IMG/VR virus record: IMGVR_UViG_3300046673_000068
Coordinates: 1-64,000 of that record
DNA length: 64,000 nt
Reading direction: 5' to 3' (one strand)
Source of the DNA: a virus
Shown here piece by piece: positions 1-6,677 of this stretch (position 1 is its first letter; each line of letters opens with the position of its first letter). The translations under genes were made by a program, and so were the position numbers. The notes beneath the pieces were generated by a model. It ran no database searches. It worked only from the letters and a program-made list of their open reading frames with translations, and was not told where the DNA came from.

Positions 1-1
1 C

Positions 2-115
2 TCGTGCAAGACGAAAGGCAAGCTCCGCAACCATCCAAAGGGCATTGGACGCGCCGAAACAAGAGAGCCGTCTATGACCATAATCCGGCACGAAGCCGGG
101 CAACTGTCCGGGTAA
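2..115 (+). CDS. 3' end of an unidentified gene (cut by window start)
   Basis: An open frame enters from the left edge and ends at the TAA inside the first copy of the 15-bp dyad repeat. The 37 visible residues are basic and end in EAGQLSG. Several complete genes in this window also take their stop from a repeat copy, which supports this reading. Too little is visible to assign a function. A second open frame also crosses this stretch, so the call is moderate. Confidence 0.45.
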   Translation, partial: SCKTKGKLRNHPKGIGRAETREPSMTIIRHEAGQLSG

Positions 116-120
116 TGGAC
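106..120 (+). repeat. 15-bp dyad repeat GTCCGGGTAATGGAC
   Basis: First copy of the dispersed dyad. It lies between two genes and its TAA ends the upstream partial frame. Confidence 0.9.
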
Positions 121-159
121 TTCTCACTCAGTCTCACGGCGCTCAGGAGGGCGCGAAAC

Positions 160-483
160 ATGGACAAGATCAGGGCGCAGCGGGCAATCGAGGGTGTGCT
201 GGCGCAGTTCGACTTTGAGCCGGTACACGATCACATGTTACGGGTCAACTGGCAGTATTCGTCAGATTCTATGCGGGAACCCTCGGCGGTTCCGGGCATC
301 GACCGGCTCAAGGATATGGCGCGGGAAGTCCTTCAATCGGCGGTTTACGGGAAGTATTGCACCGAGGGCCACGCTTCCGTTAGGTGCGGCGGGTTTGAGG
401 CCCGGATTGACAGATGGCCGAACTCTGACACTTTCACGATGGCCCTTTCTTTCGTTCCGTTCCGCACCGAGGAGAGATTCTAG
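160..483 (+). CDS. Hypothetical phage protein, 107 aa
   Basis: Start chosen at the ATG after AGGAGGG (144-150), giving a protein beginning MDKIRAQRAIEG. The frame is open further upstream, and the ATG of the repeat at 106-120 is in frame (MDFSLS), but it lacks a ribosome binding site. The sequence is mixed charge with no membrane segment or recognised motif. It is the first complete gene of a run of small accessory genes. Function unknown. Confidence 0.7.
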   Translation: MDKIRAQRAIEGVLAQFDFEPVHDHMLRVNWQYSSDSMREPSAVPGIDRLKDMAREVLQSAVYGKYCTEGHASVRCGGFEARIDRWPNSDTFTMALSFVPFRTEERF

Positions 484-484
484 C

Positions 485-498
485 CGGGCGTAAGCCCG
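485..498 (+). other. Short intergenic hairpin with GTAA loop
   Basis: CGGGC and GCCCG pair around a GTAA (GNRA-type) tetraloop directly after the stop of the 107-aa gene. There is no T-run, so it is not a classical terminator. Similar small GC hairpins follow other genes in the left arm (about 3050, 4188, 8337), suggesting mRNA processing or stability elements. Confidence 0.4.
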
Positions 499-557
499 TA
501 ATGCGCCGATGGTCCGTCTCAAGTCGGACAGGTGGAAAGCAGAGAGCGGAGGAAACA

Positions 558-1187
558 ATGGAAACCACGATTCCCTTTACCGGATTTTACGAATCGGACC
601 ACGAGTCACTGATCGAGAACGAATTGGAGCAGATGTTCTCGGACAATAACGGCGACCCTTTGCCCAGTGCGGGCGACTCCTGGGAACACATCGACTGGGC
701 CAAAGTCCATCTGGCCTATGCTCAAGAGTACGCGGGGCAGTTCTTCGCGCTGCTCTCGGACGCGGCGAAGATCAAGATTCCATACAAGTTTGTGGAGTTG
801 ACTTCGCCCGGCTCCTACAACTTCACAACTGATCGAATTTTCTGCACGGTTTCGCAACGCACGGCGCGGGCCTTGTACAAGCTGGCGGACAAAACCGCGC
901 TGGACAAGCTGATCAGAGACAAATTCACGTCCTATGACGGGTTCACGTCCTACTATGACAATTCCCTCACGGCATGGCCGAAAGACGTTTTGAAGTGGGA
1001 CGCAAACCAGATCGGCACCCTGGTGGAGTCTGTTTTCTTCCAGTTCTTCGCCCGGAAGGACTTCCACGCATACGAAATGATGGTAGATGAAAACGGCGAG
1101 ATCGACTCCCTGCTGTATGACGCCTTGGACGCGGAAGGGCGCAAGATTCTCAAAACCGAGAGAGCAACGGCAGACGGCGAAGAGTAG
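558..1187 (+). CDS. Conserved phage hypothetical protein, 209 aa
   Basis: Start at the ATG after GGAGG (550-554); an in-frame ATG 19 codons upstream lacks a good site. The N-terminus METTIPFTGFYESDHESLIE, the block HIDWAKVHLAYAQEYAGQFF and the later SYNFTTDRIFC resemble a family of phage proteins of unknown function that I recognise only by pattern. Acidic, soluble, no membrane segment. Its stop TAG overlaps a degenerate copy of the dyad repeat. Confidence 0.75.
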   Translation: METTIPFTGFYESDHESLIENELEQMFSDNNGDPLPSAGDSWEHIDWAKVHLAYAQEYAGQFFALLSDAAKIKIPYKFVELTSPGSYNFTTDRIFCTVSQRTARALYKLADKTALDKLIRDKFTSYDGFTSYYDNSLTAWPKDVLKWDANQIGTLVESVFFQFFARKDFHAYEMMVDENGEIDSLLYDALDAEGRKILKTERATADGEE

Positions 1188-1201
1188 TTCATTACCCGGA
1201 C
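1187..1201 (-). repeat. 15-bp dyad repeat, reverse orientation (GTTC variant)
   Basis: GTTCATTACCCGGAC, one mismatch in the left arm. It starts at the last base of the upstream stop codon. Confidence 0.75.
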
Positions 1202-1236
1202 GGCGGGCCGGTAGATTCCCGCCACTTTTTACCGGC
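1202..1236 (+). terminator. Terminator-like hairpin with a competing pairing
   Basis: GGCGGG (1202-1207) pairs with CCCGCC (1218-1223), followed by ACTTTTT, the form of an intrinsic terminator. GCCGGTA (1207-1213), mostly in its loop, can instead pair with TACCGGC (1230-1236), which includes the last T of the T-run. The two pairings compete or form a pseudoknot, as in an attenuator. The next gene's RBS begins at 1243. Confidence 0.5.
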
Positions 1237-1252
1237 ATCATTGGAGGACAAC

Positions 1253-1501
1253 ATGGACCACCAAAAACTAGCACGGATTAACAACCTGGGGCGCGAAATT
1301 ATGGCCCTGGAATCACGGCTGGCTTCTGTCCAGTTTCACATTCAGGCCGCACGCGAGCGTTTGAATGAAGACAACCTGACTTTCCGGGATTGGAGCGAAG
1401 CCGCGCACGAGTACGGCGTATCCTCCGCTTCTGCCTTTGCCCTTGACCACCGCTTGACTATCGTCCGGGGCCGGTTTCACTTCGAGGCGGACACGATTTA
1501 G
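1253..1501 (+). CDS. Small coiled-coil hypothetical protein, 82 aa
   Basis: ATG follows GGAGG (1243-1247). Residues 1-45 are helical with heptad-like hydrophobics (LARINNLGREIMALESRL), suggesting a coiled coil. No known family recognised. Its TAG stop shares its G with the first base of the next dyad repeat, an arrangement seen again at 23281, 47284 and 49142. The hairpin just upstream could attenuate its expression. Confidence 0.7.
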   Translation: MDHQKLARINNLGREIMALESRLASVQFHIQAARERLNEDNLTFRDWSEAAHEYGVSSASAFALDHRLTIVRGRFHFEADTI

Positions 1502-1515
1502 TCCATTACCCGGAC
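1501..1515 (-). repeat. 15-bp dyad repeat, reverse orientation
   Basis: GTCCATTACCCGGAC. It overlaps the stop codon of the 82-aa gene and lies 21 bases upstream of a -35 box. Confidence 0.9.
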
Positions 1516-1536
1516 AGAGTTTTCCACGGCCTGGGC

Positions 1537-1565
1537 TTGACAACGATTTTTAACCGTGCTATGCT
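1537..1565 (+). promoter_or_regulatory. Sigma70-type promoter with DnaA-box-like element upstream
   Basis: TTGACA (1537-1542), 17-base spacer, TATGCT (1560-1565). TTTTCCACG (1520-1528), close to a DnaA box, sits 8 bases upstream of the -35. The promoter at 4833 has the related TTTTCCACA 7 bases upstream. Drives the gene at 1594 and probably those following. Confidence 0.8.
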
Positions 1566-1593
1566 AAGCACATCCTCAAGAAAGGGGCGCACA

Positions 1594-2094
1594 ATGAAGG
1601 CAGGAGACATAATTCACATCAACGCCGACACGAAAGATTGGGGGCGGGTTGCCTCAGACGGCCTCGTGGTCGCGGTCTACTCCAACCAGTTCATCCAGGT
1701 CTACGCAAATAGCATCCTGGCAACGGTCACAGTCCGCAAGGCGGAAGTTTCCCCGATTCAAAACCCGGTCGAGGACTTCGCCGAGCGCATCAACCCCACC
1801 AACCTCGGATTCTCGCCGAAAATGACCGCTCTGATCAGGGCCATTATCGGCCATGACTACGGAGTGCGGGACGGGCGCGGCGGAACGCTCACCAGCTTGT
1901 CCATTACCTCCGATGGATTCGTGATCTGCGGCAGCACGGCATCAGACGGGGGCGGCGCTTTCATCGGCTCGGCCTCGGACCTAGACAGGAACCTTGCGGA
2001 TTACCGTTTCCAACTGGCCGCTGAGAATGACGAAGACGCGGAAGAATTCGACCGGCTGTATGTCGCCAACGTCAAGGACTGGCGGAACTACTAG
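1594..2094 (+). CDS. Hypothetical protein, 166 aa
   Basis: Start at the ATG after AAAGGGG, just downstream of a consensus promoter, so this is the first gene of a transcription unit. The N-terminal 50 residues (MKAGDIIHINADTKDWG, then VVAVYSNQFIQVYA) look like a small beta barrel. The remainder contains GHDYGVRDGRGGTLTSLSI and ends in an acidic helix. No catalytic motif recognised. It contains a partial half-site of the dyad repeat near 1908. Confidence 0.75.
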   Translation: MKAGDIIHINADTKDWGRVASDGLVVAVYSNQFIQVYANSILATVTVRKAEVSPIQNPVEDFAERINPTNLGFSPKMTALIRAIIGHDYGVRDGRGGTLTSLSITSDGFVICGSTASDGGGAFIGSASDLDRNLADYRFQLAAENDEDAEEFDRLYVANVKDWRNY

Positions 2095-2119
2095 CCGTTG
2101 TTTCGTACCATACAAAACC

Positions 2120-2134
2120 GTCCAGATAATGGAC
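2120..2134 (+). repeat. 15-bp dyad repeat GTCCAGATAATGGAC
   Basis: Intergenic copy. Its ATG (2129) is in frame with the next gene, whose preferred start lies 21 bases downstream. Confidence 0.9.
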
Positions 2135-2149
2135 AGAAAAGGGGAGCCG

Positions 2150-2329
2150 ATGGCGCACGAGTATAACGAATGGTATGTGGACGTTCCCAAGCAGCCCAAC
2201 CTCGATCCGGGAATGGACAACGAGTGGGAGAACGTCCAGACCTTTGCAACTAGGGAAGAGGCTATTGCCTTTGCCAAAGAGCAGTTTGGTGCGGACGATG
2301 AAGGGCGCGTCTCGCTCGTAACCAGCTAA
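2150..2329 (+). CDS. Small acidic hypothetical protein, 59 aa
   Basis: ATG after GGGGAG; the in-frame ATG inside the dyad repeat (2129) would add MDRKGEP. Sequence MAHEYNEWYVDVPKQPNLD then a helix TREEAIAFAKEQFG. No family recognised. Probably expressed from the promoter at 1537. Confidence 0.65.
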   Translation: MAHEYNEWYVDVPKQPNLDPGMDNEWENVQTFATREEAIAFAKEQFGADDEGRVSLVTS

Positions 2330-2340
2330 TCCAACCCGCG

Positions 2341-2402
2341 CCCGCCCGGTATGGCGGGAAAACGGGAAAGTGACCCAGGCGGCCCAACCGCTGGCGAGGG
2401 TC
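2341..2402 (+). other. Two hairpins in the leader of the zinc-ribbon gene
   Basis: CCCGCC (2341-2346) pairs with GGCGGG (2353-2358). A second element pairs GACCC (2372-2376) with GGGTC (2398-2402) and has an inner GCGG/CCGC stem. The RBS of the next gene (AAAGGG) lies just after. No T-run, so more likely an mRNA leader structure than a terminator. Confidence 0.4.
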
Positions 2403-2415
2403 GAGAAAGGGTAAA

Positions 2416-2742
2416 ATGCTAAGCGGAGAGCAGTTGATAATCGTTGCCTACACGCGGGAAGATGAAGTGATCTGTCGCGCTTGCGGCGAAGCCGGACACG
2501 AGAGTATGGGTCACGCTCTGTCCGCATACGAAGCCGGGGAGTACGCGGGAGCCGATGGTCTGACCTGCGAAGACTGCGGGAAAGAAATCATCGAAGCCTA
2601 CCAGTGGGCCTGCCCGCATTGTGGCCGCTTGTACGAGGGCTTTGAAGCGGAAGACTCGGAGAACGAGGAAAACAAGACGGGGAAGTGCTTCGAGGACTGC
2701 CCCGGCGAAGACACCGAAGACGAAGACGAGGAAACGGACTGA
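2416..2742 (+). CDS. Cys-rich zinc-ribbon-like acidic protein, 108 aa
   Basis: Cysteine pairs CRAC (residues about 20-23), CEDC (about 51-54) and CPHC (about 67-70) suggest one or two zinc knuckles. The C-terminus is a long acidic tail (EDTEDEDEETD) that could mimic nucleic acid. RBS AAAGGG. The partner is unknown. The zinc prediction rests only on cysteine spacing. Confidence 0.7.
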   Translation: MLSGEQLIIVAYTREDEVICRACGEAGHESMGHALSAYEAGEYAGADGLTCEDCGKEIIEAYQWACPHCGRLYEGFEAEDSENEENKTGKCFEDCPGEDTEDEDEETD

Positions 2743-2753
2743 CTCCTCGCGGC

Positions 2754-2768
2754 GTCCAGGTAATGGAC
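2754..2768 (+). repeat. 15-bp dyad repeat GTCCAGGTAATGGAC
   Basis: Perfect consensus copy between the zinc-ribbon gene and the next small gene. Confidence 0.92.
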
Positions 2769-2805
2769 TTTTAACCCGGCCCGGATGGGCGAGAATTGAG
2801 GCGGC

Positions 2806-3039
2806 ATGAAAGTCGAATTTGTAAGAGAGTTGCCCAGGTCTGGAACGGGGGCCAGCCAGTGCCTTGTGAAGAAGGGCGAGGAGTTCTTCGTCGTGTCTTC
2901 GGTAGTCGTCATGTTTAGCGGGTTTGAAACCCTAGTCTTTCCCGCTGATAGCGCCGGGAAGATCACGGACTGGATGGAAGTTGCGGGCGGGCGCGGTGTG
3001 TCCCGCGAAACGGCCATTGAAGACCTGGAACACGTCTAG
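2806..3039 (+). CDS. Hypothetical protein, 77 aa
   Basis: ATG after GAGGCGG. Predicted mostly beta strand (EEFFVVSSVVVMFSGFETLVF), with a C-terminal helix ETAIEDLEHV. No signal peptide and no known motif. Confidence 0.65.
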   Translation: MKVEFVRELPRSGTGASQCLVKKGEEFFVVSSVVVMFSGFETLVFPADSAGKITDWMEVAGGRGVSRETAIEDLEHV

Positions 3040-3138
3040 CCTAACCGTTCGCCGGGAGCGTAACCCGGTATGACCTCAAGAGCAAGCCTTCACGCGGCGG
3101 GGTTGAGCGACTACTAATTGCTCGGAAAGCAGGACACA

Positions 3139-3390
3139 ATGGCAATGCCCAAGAAAGATTTTATCGCCCTGGCTGACAAGGTGCGCGGCCTTCAACCCCT
3201 CAACGGTCAGGGAACAATCCTGGCTCAGCGGGCCGAAGATTGGACCCGCTTGGTTTACGCTCTGGCCGACTTCTGCGCGGAGCAAAACCCGGCCTTCAAC
3301 CGCGCCCGGTGGATTGGCTACATCAAGGGCGAGTGTGGGCCAAACGGCGGCGCTGTCAAGCCGGTAAAGGCCAAGCAGTGGCTCGGATAA
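3139..3390 (+). CDS. Conserved small phage protein, 83 aa
   Basis: Start at the ATG following AGGACACA. The C-terminal half FCAEQNPAFNRARWIGYIKG resembles a motif in small proteins from many phages and bacteria. Function unknown. No membrane segment. The repeat at 3401 follows closely. Confidence 0.65.
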   Translation: MAMPKKDFIALADKVRGLQPLNGQGTILAQRAEDWTRLVYALADFCAEQNPAFNRARWIGYIKGECGPNGGAVKPVKAKQWLG

Positions 3391-3400
3391 CCATCAACCA

Positions 3401-3415
3401 GTCCATTACCTGGAC
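3401..3415 (-). repeat. 15-bp dyad repeat, reverse orientation
   Basis: GTCCATTACCTGGAC, perfect consensus, 16 bases before the start of the hexapeptide-repeat gene. Confidence 0.92.
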
Positions 3416-3431
3416 TAGAAAGGCGGCGCGT

Positions 3432-4175
3432 ATGGCCGTTCCTCAAAACGTACTCGATGCCGTCTACGGCTCAAAACCGGCAGACTGGCGTCAACACAAA
3501 AATGGTGGGGGTTGGGTGTACAAAACCGCCACAGTTGAAGACTCGGCCTATCTTCATCCAACCTCAATCGTGTTCGGCGATGCGCAGGTGTCCGGCGATG
3601 CGGGGGTGTTCGGCGATGCGCGGGTGTTCGGCGATGCGCAGGTGTCCGGCAAGGCGTGGGTGTTCGACGATGCGCGGGTGTCCGGCAAGGCGCAGGTGTC
3701 CGGCAAGGCGCAGGTGTCCGGCGATGCGTGGGTGTTCGGCGATGCGCAGGTGTTCGGCGATGCGCAGGTGTCCGGCAAGGCGTGGGTGTTCGGCGATGCG
3801 CAGGTGTCCGGCAAGGCGTGGGTGTTCGACGATGCGCGGGTGTTCGACGATGCGCGGGTGTTCGGCGATGCGCAGGTGTCCGGCGATGCGGGGGTGTTCG
3901 GCGATGCGCGGGTGTTCGGCGATGCGTGGGAAACAACCCCCCCTCTCCTGTATGGAACCAAGCACCCCCTTTCGCTTTGCTCCCTTACGCAGATCGCCAT
4001 CGGCTGTCGCGTTCACGACTTCGCCTATTGGCTCGAACACGGACCGGCCATAGGCCGCTCCGAAGGCTACACAATCGAGCAGATCGCGGAGTACAGGCGA
4101 CACTTCATGTACCTCAAGGCAATTGCCAAGAGGCTCCAGGCCGCGCAGAAGAAGGCGGCGAAAGCCAAGAAGTAA
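3432..4175 (+). CDS. Hexapeptide-repeat (beta-helix) protein, 247 aa
   Basis: Residues 1-45 are a conserved head (MAVPQNVLDAVYG). Residues 47-166 are twenty tandem six-residue units of the form V(F/S)G(D/K)A(R/Q/W), expected to fold as a left-handed parallel beta helix like the hexapeptide acyltransferases. The C-terminal 80 residues (CSLTQIAIGCRVHDFAYWLE) form a separate domain. The DNA units are nearly identical, which favours slippage and copy-number change. Role unknown; I see no acyltransferase catalytic motif. RBS is weak (AAGGCGG). Confidence 0.85.
   Translation: MAVPQNVLDAVYGSKPADWRQHKNGGGWVYKTATVEDSAYLHPTSIVFGDAQVSGDAGVFGDARVFGDAQVSGKAWVFDDARVSGKAQVSGKAQVSGDAWVFGDAQVFGDAQVSGKAWVFGDAQVSGKAWVFDDARVFDDARVFGDAQVSGDAGVFGDARVFGDAWETTPPLLYGTKHPLSLCSLTQIAIGCRVHDFAYWLEHGPAIGRSEGYTIEQIAEYRRHFMYLKAIAKRLQAAQKKAAKAKK
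3570..3929 (+). repeat. 18-bp tandem repeat, 20 units
   Basis: Unit GTGTTCGGCGATGCGCGG with few substitutions, in frame with the enclosing gene and starting on a codon boundary. Near identity at synonymous sites indicates recent expansion. Confidence 0.9.
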
Positions 4176-4243
4176 AACCCGGCCCAGCGGAACCTGGGAT
4201 GCTCCCTAATCAACCAGCGTCCAAGTCGCGGGGAGCGGGCAAC

Positions 4244-4258
4244 GTCCAGATAACGGAC
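4244..4258 (+). repeat. 15-bp dyad repeat, one mismatch
   Basis: GTCCAGATAACGGAC, intergenic. Confidence 0.8.
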
Positions 4259-4282
4259 GGCTAATGGTGAAAGAGGTTTGAA

Positions 4283-4510
4283 ATGAGTCTATCAGAGCAA
4301 GCGAGGAACTTGCATAATTGCTACGAACTAACCGAAGGGCAGGTCCGCGAGGCGACTGATGAGGCTTTCAACGCCGCACAGGCTGTGCTAAGCGACTACG
4401 GGTATTCGGTCAGCAACACCGACCCCGCCGAGGAACTTGTAGCGGCAATCTACAAGTATTTCGTGGACTCCGCCGAACCAGACGCTCCGGGGGATACGGA
4501 ATCGTGCTAG
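4283..4510 (+). CDS. Hypothetical helical protein, 75 aa
   Basis: ATG after AAAGAGG. Helical and acidic (LTEGQVREATDEAFNAAQAV), ending DAPGDTESC. Overlaps the next frame by 7 bases. No recognised family. Confidence 0.65.
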   Translation: MSLSEQARNLHNCYELTEGQVREATDEAFNAAQAVLSDYGYSVSNTDPAEELVAAIYKYFVDSAEPDAPGDTESC

Positions 4511-4722
4511 TTCGCTCCTTCATCCAACCCCCGGCAAGGCTAAGCCGCCGATCTGTTCACTCCCTGGCGGACGCCGCACACTCCTTGTCCAGCTTTCTCC
4601 GGGCCAAGGCCAAACCCCGCACGGCAAAACCGGAGTGGACGTGTACGGCTTGCTTGGCGGGAAAATGTAGTCTCTGCGTCAGCGCCCGGTGTGTTTGCGG
4701 GCAGAAAGAGGGGCACAAGTGA
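4504..4722 (+). CDS. Small Cys-rich protein, 72 aa
   Basis: GTG start overlaps the end of the previous gene. The last 30 residues hold six cysteines (CTACLAGKCSLC, CVCG), compatible with zinc binding. The N-terminal half is basic and Ser-rich. The coding call is moderate because the start is non-ATG and no separate RBS is clear. Confidence 0.5.
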   Translation: MLVRSFIQPPARLSRRSVHSLADAAHSLSSFLRAKAKPRTAKPEWTCTACLAGKCSLCVSARCVCGQKEGHK

Positions 4723-4832
4723 CCGTCCAGCAAGCCGCATGGCTCGGCGAAGACGACGTGGTAGCCTCCGCTTTTCAGCACGACCGGCTGACCCCGGTCC
4801 TGACACCGCGCCATAGTTTTCCACAGGCGGAC

Positions 4833-4861
4833 TTGACAAGCAGAGCCAGGTGCGCTATTAT
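4833..4861 (+). promoter_or_regulatory. Sigma70-type promoter with DnaA-box-like element
   Basis: TTGACA (4833-4838), 17-base spacer, TATTAT (4856-4861). TTTTCCACA (4817-4825) lies 7 bases upstream. A frame of 58 codons from GTG 4719 crosses this promoter and I do not call it a gene. Confidence 0.8.
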
Positions 4862-4910
4862 GATTTTAGCGGTCGCAGTGCTGATCTGGCTGTAGGCCCC
4901 AAACCGAAAA

Positions 4911-4925
4911 GTCCATTAACCGGAC
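4911..4925 (-). repeat. 15-bp dyad repeat, reverse orientation
   Basis: GTCCATTAACCGGAC, in the leader between the 4833 promoter and the 63-aa gene. The next copy to the right is 3.8 kb away. Confidence 0.9.
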
Positions 4926-4939
4926 AGAAATGAGACCAA

Positions 4940-5131
4940 ATGACCGGCCAGCCCAACAGCACGAGATTCTACCAGGAGGAGATCGAGAACGTCACCCTCC
5001 AACTCACGCAGGACGTGACCCCGAAGCAACGGCACGACCTCGAAACCAGGCTCCGGGTCGCTAAGCAGTATTTGGCTGAACCCACCCCTGTCCCGCACAC
5101 ACATCAGCAGCGTCTAGACGATCACCGGTAA
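4940..5131 (+). CDS. Small helical protein, 63 aa
   Basis: First gene after the promoter at 4833. Charged helix (YQEEIENVTLQLTQ) followed by a Pro/His-rich tail. RBS is weak (ATGAGA). No known family. Last gene before a module without dyad repeats. Confidence 0.55.
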   Translation: MTGQPNSTRFYQEEIENVTLQLTQDVTPKQRHDLETRLRVAKQYLAEPTPVPHTHQQRLDDHR

Positions 5132-5178
5132 AGATTTTCACCCGCGTAAACACTGGAGATAAATGAGATTTGCACAGA

Positions 5179-5187
5179 TTATCCACA
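5179..5187 (+). promoter_or_regulatory. DnaA-box match TTATCCACA
   Basis: Perfect match to the bacterial DnaA box consensus TTWTNCACA, 19 bases upstream of the -35 at 5207. Related boxes occur at 1520, 4817 and 9266, and reversed at 13232-13240. They could bind host DnaA at an origin or near promoters; which is not decidable here. Confidence 0.5.
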
Positions 5188-5192
5188 GTTTA

Positions 5193-5206
5193 GTGCGATA
5201 TTGCAC
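5193..5206 (+). promoter_or_regulatory. Operator-like near-palindrome GTGCGATATTGCAC
   Basis: 14-bp dyad abutting the -35 box at 5207. Its exact reverse complement occurs at 6678-6691 and a degenerate relative at 6237-6250. The position suggests a repressor site controlling the PP-loop operon. Confidence 0.6.
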
Positions 5207-5235
5207 TTGACATACAAAGCAGGTTTGTATACTAT
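5207..5235 (+). promoter_or_regulatory. Promoter of the PP-loop module
   Basis: TTGACA (5207-5212) with TACTAT at 5230-5235 (17-base spacer), or overlapping TATACT at 5228 (15 bases). Lies 36 bases upstream of the 42-aa gene and is flanked by an operator-like palindrome and a DnaA box. Confidence 0.75.
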
Positions 5236-5270
5236 TTAATCATGCATCTGACTTACGAAAGGCTTACAGC

Positions 5271-5399
5271 ATGAAAGAAATACCGCAAGTGTTGAACGTG
5301 ATAACCGATGTTGTCCTGTCGCACAGGCCAAAACCGAAGTCAAAAGCGGCGAAGAAGCGCAAACGGAAAGAGGACAAAAATGCAAAAACTGCTCGTTAG
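5271..5399 (+). CDS. Small basic leader-like protein, 42 aa
   Basis: ATG 36 bases after the -10 at 5207-5235. MKEIPQVLNVITDVVLSHRP is followed by a Lys/Arg-rich tail. It overlaps the start of the PP-loop gene by 20 bases, so translation of the two is probably coupled. It may be a DNA-binding peptide or only a leader for coupling. RBS is poor (AAAGG). Confidence 0.5.
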   Translation: MKEIPQVLNVITDVVLSHRPKPKSKAAKKRKRKEDKNAKTAR

Positions 5400-6192
5400 C
5401 TTTTCAGGGGGGCGATCCTCCGCTTACATGGCGTGGCATATTAAGAATGAATGGTCATCTACCCACGAACTCGCTTTTGTCTTCGCCAACACAGGTAAAG
5501 AACGAGAAGAGACGCTTGTTTTCGTGCAACGGTGCAGCGATGAATGGGGTCTGGGAGTTGTATGGGTTGAGGCTGTGGCTCACGCCGAACGAGGAATTGC
5601 TTCGACTCATCGCATTGTGAATTTTTCCACTGCATCCCGAAATGGAGAGCCGTTCGAGGACGTTATCAAAGTCTACGGTATTCCGAATATGAATTACTTG
5701 CACTGTACCCGCGAACTCAAAGCCAATGCCATTCGTAGCTACATGCGGAGCATCGGATGGGAAGAGTATTTGACCGCCCAAGGAATTCGCATTGATGAGC
5801 CAAAGCGTCTCAAACCGAAGGAAGGGGTCATCCGACCTTTGGCGGAGAATTGGCCCACAACCAAACCTGAAATCGTAGATTGGTGGAAAGATCAGAAGTT
5901 CGACCTGGGTTTGAAGGACCATCAAGGGAACTGCGATTGCTGCCACAAAAAACACATTCCAAAACTTGTTAGGATCGCGCAGGAAACCCCCAACTCCTTT
6001 AATTGGTGGGGCCATATGGAGCATCAATATGGGCTGGCCGGGCATAATGAAGACGGTACCCCTCGCACCTTTTTCCGTGGTCATAGATCAGCATCCGATA
6101 TTGTGGAGATGTCCAAACTTATGACCCTTCCGCCCATTCCAGACGAAGATGAAGACGCTGGATGCAGCGAAAGCTGTGAGGCTTTCGTATGA
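5380..6192 (+). CDS. PP-loop ATPase, PAPS reductase-like, 270 aa
   Basis: The N-terminal motif VSFSGGRSSAYM is the SGGxxS PP-loop that binds the pyrophosphate of ATP or PAPS. Later motifs are VFANTGKEREET, YLHCTRELK (about 108-116) and GNCDCCHKK (about 185-193). The Cys-containing C-terminus of classical PAPS reductase (ECGLHG) is absent, so sulfate reduction is unlikely. Phage relatives are usually annotated as PAPS reductase-like. Possible roles are nucleotide thiolation or a defence/counter-defence reaction (inference). Lower GC than its neighbours and located in a block without dyad repeats, suggesting transfer. Start chosen by the RBS GAGGAC and homology at MQKLLVSFSGG. Confidence 0.85.
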   Translation: MQKLLVSFSGGRSSAYMAWHIKNEWSSTHELAFVFANTGKEREETLVFVQRCSDEWGLGVVWVEAVAHAERGIASTHRIVNFSTASRNGEPFEDVIKVYGIPNMNYLHCTRELKANAIRSYMRSIGWEEYLTAQGIRIDEPKRLKPKEGVIRPLAENWPTTKPEIVDWWKDQKFDLGLKDHQGNCDCCHKKHIPKLVRIAQETPNSFNWWGHMEHQYGLAGHNEDGTPRTFFRGHRSASDIVEMSKLMTLPPIPDEDEDAGCSESCEAFV

Positions 6193-6236
6193 AAGCACAA
6201 AACGGAAGTCAAGTATATAATTCCCAATCGTCCTGA

Positions 6237-6250
6237 GTGCAATAGCGTAT
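6237..6250 (+). promoter_or_regulatory. Degenerate operator-like site
   Basis: GTGCAATAGCGTAT matches the left half of the 6678 palindrome. It lies in the 120-base gap between the PP-loop gene and the next gene, near a TATAAT (6216-6221) that lacks a good -35. Confidence 0.35.
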
Positions 6251-6311
6251 TTTCAACGGTTTACAACAAAAGCGCATAAGAGCATACCTTGTGCGTCAAA
6301 GGAGAAACAAA

Positions 6312-6674
6312 GTGGTAATGAAACGCGAAGTGGACAAGGAAATACCCCGGCCTCCATCAATCAAACTGAGGGATTACTTTGGGGCGCTAGCGATACAGGC
6401 GATCATCAGCCGGGGAGATTTGGACATGGACATGAACGTGATGCCCTATTGCCTGGACGCATACACGATAGCCGACGCGATGCTCGAAGTTCGGCAATTA
6501 AGCTCTACGGAGTCAAAGACCCCAAAGTTGAATGCCGCTGAAGTCCGCCTCATCCTTGCTCTAAGGGGGATTGAAGAGAGTCCCGCCGATGGGAAATGTG
6601 ACGAGATGGACTTGGTTAATGCCGCTGTTGAGGCATACATCGAGGAAACCTCCGCCGCGCGGTCCTTGCCGTAA
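6312..6674 (+). CDS. Conserved phage/prophage hypothetical protein, 120 aa
   Basis: GTG at 6312 has ideal spacing from GGAG (6301-6304); ATG at 6318 is an alternative two codons in. The N-terminus has KLRDYFGALAIQAIISRGD, like small LRDYF-type proteins of proteobacterial prophages. The C-terminal half is helical. Function unknown. Likely co-regulated with the PP-loop gene by the paired operator-like sites. Confidence 0.7.
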   Translation: MVMKREVDKEIPRPPSIKLRDYFGALAIQAIISRGDLDMDMNVMPYCLDAYTIADAMLEVRQLSSTESKTPKLNAAEVRLILALRGIEESPADGKCDEMDLVNAAVEAYIEETSAARSLP

Positions 6675-6677
6675 CAG

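Noticed and set aside
3570-3929. CRISPR-like array
   Set aside because: The units are contiguous, codon-aligned and lack spacers; it is a protein-coding tandem repeat. The same holds for the other tandem repeats.
4719-4895. 58-codon frame from GTG 4719
   Set aside because: It runs through a consensus promoter and has no RBS; the hydrophobic end is probably coincidental.
6189-6236. 15-codon frame coupled to the PP-loop stop
   Set aside because: ATGA overlap exists, but the peptide is too short and has no other support.
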